DNA of 64,000 bases from Guyanagaster necrorhizus. Lineage: Eukaryota > Basidiomycota > Agaricomycetes > Agaricales > Physalacriaceae. The DNA lies in NCBI RefSeq assembly GCF_019112545.1, contig NW_025064884.1:186001-250000 (forward strand), read 5' to 3'. Below, piece by piece: positions 46,720 to 58,484 of this stretch. The position numbers and the translations under genes were made by a program. Numbering within the stretch: the stretch's first letter is position 1; each line of letters opens with the position of its first letter. A model generated the notes under the pieces. That model saw nothing but the letters and a program-made list of their open reading frames with translations. It ran no database searches and had not been told where the DNA came from.

Positions 46720-47716
46720 GACTCTGCATCATGCATGAGGGAGAGTGGGAACAACGGGTGAGGACCGCCGGCCGGCATGGATCTCTCACGCTCGCCGTTT
46801 AAAGTAAATGATAAGAAAAACTTTACTCTAAAGCTTGGAAGGCCCACATGAGGGGCAGGGCCTTCAGAAACATAAGTACCACTACTAAAGTGCATTGTAA
46901 ACGAGTGAATTTGGTGAATAATTACTGCAATGACAGTGAGATGCTTGATTCATCATAAAAGAACTGGAAGAGACTACCTATGGCGGCAGATGCCAGCTCT
47001 CACTTTTTTCTCTCACAATATTTGGTCTGAGTCCTTATTTCTCTCAATGGGGTTTGATCTGACCTCTTGAAAATAGTATGCCCCAGAGCTGTTTACTGTG
47101 CTGCTTGAAAAAGACTCGCCCTTCGACCCCCCACCAGCACCACAGACCTAGTAGTCTGGGAGGCACAGTGTCAGTGGCGTCCGAACACGGGGCCGATTCG
47201 GCCGATTAACTGTGGGTGTGAACCTCTGAGAGAGTCACCATGTAAATTGTGACAGATAATGGCAGTGCCACACCGGATTTCTGACTTTCGGAATCACTGA
47301 ACTCGCTCCTTGTGGCCAGCGAGCTCTACTTCGGCGGCCAGATTTAATGAACACAACTTCAATGTTACTGTTCAGTTAAATTCTACTGACTGTATGTTCG
47401 TGACCCGCCTCTTTAAGGATACCCCATTCCTTAACTCCTGGTACGCGTACGAACTGGTGCTCCGGTTATTTATACAGATCAAGAAGTGGAAACTGTACTG
47501 CTCTTCGTCATGATGCTGGGGCACCATCAAGGACAGGGTTTATGGTTTAATCTGTGGTAATACATTAAAATGCAGAGGAATGACATTAAGTTGATGCTAA
47601 AAGTGCAACAGGATCCGCTGCTACAATGTTATATGATACAGTGAGTGGAGTGGTCTAAAATTGTGTGGGGTACATAATAGTTGATAAAACTTAAAAGCTT
47701 ACAGTACGGCGTAGAT
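46720..47716. other. Intergenic region with structured GC-rich patches
   Basis: About 1 kb between the YEATS2-like start and the HSP78 stop. No coding gene was found. Two short inverted repeats are visible, CAGAC-N6-GTCTG near 47,142 and GGCCGATTCGGCC near 47,200, in a GC-rich patch unlike the AT-rich flanks. It does not match tRNA, 5S rRNA or spliceosomal snRNA landmarks I know. Confidence 0.4.
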
Positions 47717-50700
47717 TTATTGAAGATCTTTACTTGTTGTGGCAGCTGCTTCAGAGGCGACACTAGGATCCTCAGGATGGTTATCTTGGATGAGCAAAGT
47801 TTTTCCTTCACTGCTTGTGCGAATGACCACAGTATCACCATCTCTGCAGCATGTTGTCACTATGTATCTTCACAAGCGGGAGAGGAAAGGCACACACCTG
47901 ATGGTACCTCTGAGCAGCTTTTGCGCCAACGGAAATAACACGTCAGTTCGGACAACCCGCGCAATAGCCCGAGCACCATAAATCTCCGAGTACCCTTGTT
48001 TGGCTAGCCACCCCCTGGCATCTTCATCCACATCCAACGTTATTCTTCGGTTTTTTAGCCTATCGGCTACGTCATTTAGTCGAAGCGACACGACTTGGAG
48101 GATTGATTGGCGAGACAACTTATTGAAGACGAGCATCGTGTCCAACCGGTTCAGCAGCTCGGGAGGGAAGTAGGAAGAGGTACGTTCGAAAACTTCCTCT
48201 CTAGCATCTGGTGTGACAACGCCATCCTCATTGCAAGAGGTCGAATGAGCAAGAATATCGCTTCCTGATACGAAATTTAGCAAGTCGTAAAGCTGAGTGC
48301 TTCCACATACCCAAATTGCTAGTCAAGCATATAATTGTGTTCTGCCAAGACTTTGCAACGTGTCGATGTTTAAAATGTATCATAACTCACCTTGAAATCC
48401 ACTTTTCTCCCTTGACTATCCGTGATGCTCCCCTCGTCCAGAATTTGGAGTAGAATCATGGTCACATCCTAGACAAGAAATATTAGACATGGATATCATC
48501 TAGAGCGTCTGTAGAGGTAAGAGACTTACCTTGTGGGCCTTCTCCAACTCGTCCAGTAGAATAACAGCTATGACACTGATTAGACAGTCTTGGCAGTCAT
48601 GAATGGTCACCCCCCTACCGTAAGGTTTTCTTCTTACAGCTTCCGTTAGTTGACCTGAGGGATGAGAGGTTAGCGAGATATAATACTGATGTTCCGATCC
48701 ATACCTCCTTCTTCAAACCCAACGTAACCAGGGGCAGCTCCGATGAGCCTGGATATCGTGTGCCGGTCATGATACTTTTCAATGGTAAACAAACAACGCG
48801 GTTTTCTGCAGCGCGGAGAGTCTTACCTCTGACATGTTGATGTTGATGCTAAAATGACAAATGAAGACGAGCACCGAGACAAAGTCAACCACTGAGCACT
48901 TACAGTCCACGGTGTTCGTCGTTGAATAGAAAACCGGCAAGGGCCTTGCACAGTTCAGTCTAGAATCGCATCATATGGTTACAACTATATAGACCAAGAG
49001 TTATTATAAGTTCTTACCTTGCCAACACCAGTGGGCCCCAAAAACAAGAAAGAAGCGACGGGCCGATTAGGCACCTGCAATCCAGCGCGTGAAATTCGTA
49101 CAGCATCACTAACTGCACGGACAACATGATCTTGCCCAACCACCCTTTGTCTTAGCGTATCTTCCATCTATGAAATTCAAGGTAAGCTGCAAGTTCCAAT
49201 CGACATTTTTGACTGCAAAAGCACGCACATGCACGAGCTTGTCCCTTTCTCCTTTCAGAAGACTCTGGACTGGGATGCCAGTGGCCTTTGCAACTACTCT
49301 GGCGATATCGTTGGACGTGACTCTATCATGAAGCATGGCTAAGGGCGACTCCGACTCGCCATCAGGACGCTCAGCACTCTCGTCAGGAAGCTGACGCTCT
49401 AACTCAGGGATGGTGGAGAAACGTAGTCGACTGGCCAGTTCGTATTGACCCTGCCGCTGCGCCACTTCGAGCTGATGTTTCGCATTTTCCAAACGTTCTT
49501 TAAGATCCTTTATGCGGTCAAGCCTCGCCCTTTCTGAAAAAAAGACCCTCCCGTATTAGAAATAGGATTAAAGTTGATTAAAACACGTACCAGTTTTCCA
49601 TATTGATGTCAATCTGGAAGCCTCTTCACGCTTTGCAGCGAGGTCAGCTTCCACTTTCTGTCGGCGCTCAACGCTGAAGATGTCTGACTCGTTTTTCAAA
49701 CTTTCCAGCTCGATCTGCAGGGTCATGATGTCTCGGTCCAGTGCCTCAAGCTCATCTGGTTTCGATTCTTGAGCAAGGCGAAGCGCCGATGCCGCTTCAT
49801 CGACAAGGTCTATTGCTTTGTCGGGAAGGAAACGATCCGAAATGTAACGCGCAGAATATACGGCAGCTGTGTGATTTATTCATATCAACCAGGAGTCTGA
49901 GAGTGGAGTGATATGCACCTGTAACTAGGGCGGCATCGGATATCTCAACACCATGGTGAACTTCATACCTCGATTTCAGTCCTCGAAGAATTGATATCGT
50001 GGCTTCTACAGTAGGCTCATCAATTTGAACCGGTTGAAATCTTCGCTCAAGTGCCGCATCTTTACCGATAGTTTTGCGGTACTCGTCACCTAGTCAAACG
50101 TCTTGTCAGTCCTTATTAACTTACTAAAAGGACGCACGAGTAGTAGCACCAACAAGCTGCAGACCTCGCGCGAGCGCTGGTTTGATCATTTGGCCAGCAT
50201 CAATACTCCCTTCTGCTTTACCAAGATTGAACAATGTATCTATTATTGGGATTGAGCTCCTTGCTCCGTGCCCAAGTCATGACGATGTTGCAAGTACTCA
50301 CGAACTTCATCAATAAAGCATATGACATTCCTAGCCTGAGGCACTGGTCAGCACCTCGCAGAATGTTTGATAGGTTGAAGCACACCTCGTCCTCGATGTC
50401 TCGAATGAGGGCTTTGAATTTTTCTTCAAACTGTCCACGTATACCGGATCCGGCCATTATGGCAGAGAGATCGATGGAAAGGACGCGCTTGTTGTGTAAT
50501 GACTAACTTCTCCGTTAGTTGCACTTACCCGGCCAGTTGTATTCAGTCATAACACACCTCAGGCACTTCTTTAGCTACTATTCTGCTCGCGAGCCCCTCT
50601 AAGATAGCCGTCTTCCCAACACCAGGAGGACCAATAAGCTTTTTAATTACTCAGACTTGGCGTACTGGAATAAGAGGCGATGGATGATTCGTACCACAGG

Positions 50701-51234
50701 ATTGGATTTAGTTCGGCGAGATAGGACTGCATCAAATCGTGAGCCAGGAGATTATATAGAATGAATGAAACCTTACTCTGTATCGTCCTCCGAATTTCTG
50801 TATAGCTGCTAGTCAGAAAGATTTCTATAGAAAGAAAGTAATAGATACACACACCTTCATCTCTGCCAATGGTAGGATCCAATTTTCCCTTTTTAGCCAT
50901 CTCCGTCAAATCTACACTCTATAGCACCACATTGTATAGCTGTTCAAGAAGCATGCGAAGACTCGAATGCACTTACATACTCCTTGAGTGCCTCTCCCTT
51001 CTGGTGCTGAGGCCCCATGCTAAACCCGGGAAAGCCCCCTCCACTCCCACCTCCTGGAGGCTGCGCATAGTGACGCACAGACCCTAACGAAACCAACAGA
51101 AACGTATTCTGCACAATGGCCTGTCGAAGAAGAGGATTCCGAATGAAATTCGCAGCCCTTGGCCTGAGCGATCTAGCCGTCACGCTCAGCGACAAGACTT
51201 TCGGCGCACCCTTCGTAGTTAGAGTTCGCAACAT
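47717..51234 (-). CDS. HSP78: Mitochondrial ClpB-type disaggregase Hsp78
   Basis: AAA+ chaperone that rescues aggregated proteins in the mitochondrial matrix. ATG 51234 begins [20 protein letters not shown], an Arg-rich targeting sequence. After a Gly-rich stretch comes [20 protein letters not shown], so the ClpB N-domain is absent, as in Hsp78. AAA-1 Walker A is [20 protein letters not shown]; then [20 protein letters not shown]. The coiled middle domain lies about 49,800-49,300 ([16 protein letters not shown] within it). AAA-2 Walker A is [11 protein letters not shown]; sensor and C-terminal parts read [20 protein letters not shown] and [16 protein letters not shown]. Stop TAA, complement 47717-47719. 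Many short introns. Two STRE-type CCCCT boxes lie upstream (51337, 51497). Confidence 0.93.
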
Positions 51235-51650
51235 TTTAGTAAGAGAAGAGTTGGATGATCAGAATAAGGGTGCCATGATATTAGTATGAAGACAGGAAAA
51301 CGAGAACAGCGTCGAAATTGCTAGAATTTGAAAAGACCCCTGCTTAGGTATGACACTGTTACGTGATGCTGCTTATTTTTCGTCTTTTTCGCAACCCTGG
51401 GAAAGGAGTCGATCGCGAATACCAAGTACACTCGGACTGTTCTTGTCGCAAAAGGGCAAAATATGGACCACATTTGTCCAGAATTCTCCTCTTCTACCCC
51501 TCGTGTCAATGCTTCATCGGGGTTAGTAGACGACGGTATCGCGATTGGGTGGACATGTTGTCCGCTCGCCACTCCGATGTACCTCCAGGGGGGAATATTT
51601 CTAGCCTGCATGGAATATAAGTATCAGCGGTCTGCAAAGCTAAGCTATTA

Positions 51651-52342
51651 ATGGATCAGCCCCCTCCTTCCATCAGGTCCTCAAATGCCCTGTCCTCTGC
51701 TACCTTTCGTAGTGCATACAGTGCAGGCCTATTTTCTTCCTTGCCTACCTCCATCTCGGAACCTCATGACTCGGCGCGTCATTATCCTGTGATCGAAACC
51801 GGAAAGCGACGGAAAGCGTGGATCCACGTTTTCGAAAATGCCATCTTTACCAATGATGAAATGCGAGCTCATTCATCCGTGCTATCATCATGTATTCTGA
51901 TGTTTATGTCAACTTAGATCCAACGAATTGGCTCCCCAGCGCCGCAAAGTGTACGTGTCGAGTCTCGAGGCTCACATTGATGCTTTGCATGATCAGCTCC
52001 TTCGGTCCGTTGATGTATGGCCAAGACTATTGCCATATAACTCACCTTCCTCCCGCAGAATGGGTTGGTGGCCGGTTCCTGCGAAGGAATTGGAACGACA
52101 TAAAGGATTGAATTCTAAAACTGCCAAGGTACATTCAATTGTTGGAATACCATATAGCGTTTATCTTTCTGCGTCAGAGTATGGTTGCCACACTCCAGCA
52201 CAAGGCCACGTTGACGCAAATAAAAATCTCTCAGTATGAGAAAGTGGTGCGTCCCCTAATGTCGACGGTAAGGAAGGAAAAGACTAAGGTTTCTTAGAAT
52301 CAGCATTATGCTCAGCGAAACCTCGCACTAGTGGAGGGCTAA
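51651..52342 (+). CDS. Conserved basidiomycete hypothetical protein, bZIP-like core
   Basis: About 160 residues. ATG 51651 begins MDQPPPSIRSSNALSSATFR. After a Ser-rich start comes GKRRKAWIHVFENAIFTNDE, then across intron 51863-51916, which appears to use a GC donor (GCGAGC), ISNELAPQRRKVYVSSLEAH followed by IDALHDQLLRMGWWPVP. The RR-x-x-SLEAHIDxLHxQLL pattern looks like a basic region running into a leucine zipper-like helix. The C-terminal part KGLNSKTAKSMVATLQHKAT is helical. Stop TAA 52340-52342. I recognise a conserved family but not a named function; a DNA-binding role is inferred from the core only. Confidence 0.65.
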
Positions 52343-52743
52343 GATTAGATGACTGCTTAAATAACTACGATTTTGGTCAATCACTCTGTAATATCTTGAT
52401 GTCGTCTTGTACTTATGATTAGCACAAGTGGTAGGGTAACTGATTCAAAATTATCTTATCGCTTTGATCATGCACGAGGATATCAAGGCCGGTAATTATG
52501 ACCTAACTTATTCCCTTTTTGCGTCTTGCCTTCTTCAGACGTGGGGCTTCACACACATTCTTTTACCGTTATCCTGTCGCCACCGATATTTTCCTAGTCC
52601 CGAGGATTACAGCGACATCATCTAGGCCCAGGTACTCGCCAGATCAATTTTCCATACATTCTGTACCTCATCGACTCTATACAGTTCTCCACCATATACT
52701 CGGCAAATATAAGTCTTGATCCCCTCACAGAAACCTACCAATC

Positions 52744-53906
52744 ATGACGTTGAATGGAGTATTTTCTGTATCGCCTCCAAAGACGAGGGTGATACTCGTA
52801 GGGGTGGGGTAAGTACAAATCTGACCCGTTCTGATCAACATAATATTTTCATGACTACTCGGAGTTGACATGTCTGATATCTGGTTTGTTCGATGCAGCG
52901 GCGCGACGTGCTCCGGCAAAACGACACTAGCGAAGCATCTCAAGAGCATCATACCCGATAGTGTCATTATTCATCAAGATGTGCGACATTTCATTGTAGT
53001 TTTCTAACATTACTCATTGCTTGTCTAGGATTTCGCCCCAGTACGCTGCTAATGAGTGTGTTTTGTTCCGATTCAATATGCCCTTTAGCCTCAGGAGCTC
53101 GTACCGTATCATCCAACTTACAAAGTGCAAGACTGGGACGCCGCACCAGGCGCAATTGAATGGTCTCGGCTGATTAAGTTTTTGCGCCACGTCAAAGCTT
53201 CAGGAGAGATACCAAGCGACCATCGCAGTCACGATCATCTGAATGAACAGAAATTGGTACCGGTAGACGAGGAGATCAAGCAGCGATGGCAGAACGAATT
53301 TGAAAAAATCAAGGAGGCGAACACGGAGGCGGGGGAGCGCGTAATCTGGGGTTTGGTGGACGGCTTTTTGCTGTATTGGCATCCTGTCAGGCTGTTTTTT
53401 TTTTTTTTGCACTGCAAGGATAACCGGCGCTAATGGGCATACAGGAAGTTATCGAACAGCTGGACGTCCGCATATTCCTCCGTGTGCCGTATGACGTACT
53501 AAAGGAAAGGCGACACCAACGACACGGTTACCACACAGCAGGTTAGTATTTCTCATGATATGTTAAAGATGTCGGGCTAAATCTTGTTCCCATTTCCCCT
53601 TCACTTCCTGATCCGCAACCTATTTAACCCCATGCTCACTCTTCCCCTTACATACATGGCTGCCCGAACGGAGTGCAATCCGATCCAGAGGGCTCATTAT
53701 GGCGCGACCCTCCCATGTATTGGGAGCAAATTGTGTGGCCGGCATATGTCGATGCACATAGAGATATGTTTTTAGATGGAGATCTGGAACACGGGGAACC
53801 TGGAGACAAAGTCAAGGACGCATTGATTATCGAACCCTTAACAAAGAGTATGGGGGAGGTTGTAGAGATATGCTGTCAGGCCTTGAGAGACACCGAGACG
53901 AGGTAA
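52744..53906 (+). CDS. NRK1: Nicotinamide riboside kinase (Nrk1-like)
   Basis: Phosphorylates nicotinamide riboside in NAD salvage. ATG 52744 begins MTLNGVFSVSPPKTRVILVG; the P-loop is built across an intron as VGVGGATCSGKTTLAKHL. It continues PDSVIIHQD, then a 12-base exon (53029-53040, DFAP) between two 48-base introns, then PQELVPYHPTYKVQDWDAAP, WGLVDGFLLYW, DVRIFLRVPYDVLKERRHQR and WRDPPMYWEQIVWPAYVDAH. Ends QALRDTETR (TAA 53904-53906). The DFxxP and WDxPxAI segments are specific to this kinase family. About 290 residues. An insertion around KASGEIPSDHRSHDH is longer than in yeast Nrk1. Confidence 0.9.
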
Positions 53907-54160
53907 ACTGCACCGCATAGAATACTTGATCCTGTAGAATATTTAGTCCTATAGAATACTTTTATAAGTACTTATTATAAAAATTTCAATTCACTTCATG
54001 TCTCACATCGGCAGTGCGGCTCACCGGACCGGAAGGTGGGATGTTAAAATCACATGTCTTCACATGGACCGGCTGGAGAAGCCAATCACAGGCGCCGCGT
54101 TAACGGTATAAGACCCCTCAACTACGACAAATTCTGCCTCTTCTTCTTCCTCATTTCATT

Positions 54161-56285
<2,125 letters not shown>

Positions 56286-56513
56286 ATGGTTTGTGCCGTG
56301 GTTTTATGTCATTGTAGGATGGATAGTTGTATTTTAGTCCAGTTTTGTCAATACTTTTCCCGTCCCATTATTTACAACTGAAAACCAGTTTATTATGACG
56401 CACAGAAGCAAGTAGTACGTCATTGACATCATCATCAGCGATGACCTCAAAAAGTCGAACCCATATAAAGACACTTGGTTAACAGTTTCCACGAAGAGTA
56501 ACAATTCCCAAGG

Positions 56514-57249
56514 ATGTATCATCGCCTATCGTATCGAGCTTTGCGCGCCTCGCAGAGGGTGGTATCGCCGATAACAAGAGTGCCCAAGGTATCAATCATT
56601 GCAGCTGTCGCATCCGCTGATTTTTGACTCGGTTGCAGACAAGAAGGGCTTTTGCGACGGCACAGCAGGACCCGCCAAACGCATCTGCTCCCAAGTCGAA
56701 CAATCAAAACTTGATTATAGCTGCGGTTATAGCAGCATGTCTGGGCGGTTACTGGTATTACAGCCATCCCAATGAGGTCGCCAACTTGGAAGCGAAAGCG
56801 AAACAAGACGACGAGGAGGTGAAGAGAAAGGCGGGGGAGCTTGGCCATGCTACCGCAGCTCGCACAGAAGACGCAAGCAGGCAGACACAGGCAAGTGATA
56901 GATCGCTACGGACCGTGCTCGGTATTGATCGGGATTCTAGGCGTCTCTCGACTCGACAGTCCAGGCGGCAGAAGCTAAAGCTCGCAAAGCTTCCGGAGAT
57001 GCTCAGGCGAAGTACGAATCATACAAGTCTTCAGCACAAAAGTCCCTTTCAGATGCTCGCGGCTCGACTGAGAATTTGTATAATGAAGCACGCGCTGCCG
57101 GTGAGAAGAAGTATGATGAAGCGAAGGCCGCCGTGGAGAAGAAGAAGGACGAGACGAAAGCTGGTTGGGCCAGCTGGCTGGGATGGGGCAAGAGTAAATC
57201 TGAGGAAGTGAAGAAGGAAGTAAAAGATGCAGTTGATAAGCACACATGA
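56514..57249 (+). CDS. LEA-like amphipathic repeat protein, probably mitochondrial
   Basis: ATG 56514 begins MYHRLSYRALRASQRVVSPI, an Arg-rich N-terminus suited to mitochondrial import; splicing then gives TRRAFATAQQDPPNASAPK. A single membrane helix follows (LIIAAVIAACLGGYWYY). The C-terminal half is repeated Ala/Lys/Glu helix (NLYNEARAAGEKKYDEAKAA; VEKKKDETKAGWASWLGWGK) ending KEVKDAVDKHT. This resembles late-embryogenesis-abundant and apolipoprotein-type surface helices. About 205 residues. The second intron starts after QAI with a GT donor. TATA-like CATATAAAG (56462-56470) lies 44 bases before the ATG. I do not know a named family. Confidence 0.7.
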
Positions 57250-58484
57250 TCTTTTTACGCAAGATTAAAGTCAGAAGAAAGGAACTCGTGTATGATTAGT
57301 GTATGTTCACGGTACATATTTTATGGGTTGCCATATCGATAAAAGTCCTAACGCACTTCAAAAAACAGCGAGAGAATCAGGACGACGGGAAGCCGATTTC
57401 GGATCTTCATGCAATGTCAATGGGCTGGTTCGTCTGCGCTGAAACCGCCCCAAGTCGACCTAAAAACCGCTGAAAGCACCATACACGGCATACATACTAA
57501 CCCACTCAGGTAATCAATGCCTCCATCATTTCATCGGATGGAAAGTGGAAAAATTGGAATATCCCGGGCAAGCGGTACATAATTCACATTCATTTGTGAA
57601 GCTGAAACCCGGGTTAGGGATACGTGTCTCGCTTTGATTCTGTCCAGGCTTTCGGAGCCGTCAAGTCCAGCCATGACGACCTACCTGAACGAGGCATAGT
57701 TTAAGATGATCCTGGTGGCAGATCCCTAAAAGATGGAGTGAGGATACATAGATACTAGATGGTTGCACTTTATGAACTGACATTCTTGATAGGACCATGA
57801 TGGTGGTGGTAGTGCAGCAGCACTAGAGCAAGGACGCCTAATTCAAGACGGGAGGAACCGGTTCAGTGGCGTATAATGGAAACATGAATTGAAATCGCCA
57901 CAGCGATAAAGACAAAAGCAGACAGTCAGAGGGCGCCCACCCTCAGCCGGCCCTGCGACAAGAACCCGCCGAAGTGATACGCCGCGGTTCGCAAAGGTTG
58001 ATTCTTGGACAGCAAATCGTTCGGGTCAAGGCTGCTCATGATGGTAAAAGGAGAGTGATACATGTTCATCTGTAGGTACTCTGACAGCCGATGGAGACCA
58101 GAACGTTGAAATTTGGTTCCATGTCTCTCGAAATTTGAAATTACGCGCATCAGATCATTATTTAACTCGAACTACAGCTGTCGAATGCCTGGACTGGGAG
58201 CAAGAGAGAGAAAGGGCTGAGCAAGACTTAGATAGAGATCGTAGAGAGATCCAAGTTGAGATAGCCAAGAGAGAATACCAGTACGTGGACCGAAAGATGG
58301 TAACAGAAATTTTGACAGAGGACAGCAAGTGGGCAACGAGATGGATGGATGACCTGACTGTGGCCCTGTTTTTACATACCTTTCACAGCATGCTTCCTTG
58401 GCTTCTTTTGATCCCTTCGCCTTCTTTTTCTCTTTCCTTTCTCCGGCTCCCTATCACGTTCTTTCTTCTCTTCATGCCCCACTC
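57250..58484. other. Intergenic region upstream of the G-alpha gene
   Basis: About 1.2 kb with no supportable gene: 3' flank of the LEA-like gene, then the G-alpha promoter and leader, which is pyrimidine-rich from about 58,370. Short open stretches here have no motif support. Confidence 0.5.

Noticed and set aside
47100..47300. tRNA or spliceosomal RNA in the HSP78/YEATS gap
   Set aside because: No GGTTCGANNCC T-arm, no cloverleaf spacing, and none of the U1, U2, U4, U5 or U6 core sequences.
56885..56960. A seventh GC-AG intron in the LEA-like gene (CAG|GCAAGT)
   Set aside because: The frame only works with the GT donor four bases later (GCAA|GTGATA), so it is an ordinary GT-AG intron.
58135..58480. 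Plus-strand open frame with a Glu/Arg-rich stretch before the G-alpha gene
   Set aside because: It runs into the pyrimidine-rich leader, has no motif, and overlaps the clear G-alpha start in another frame.
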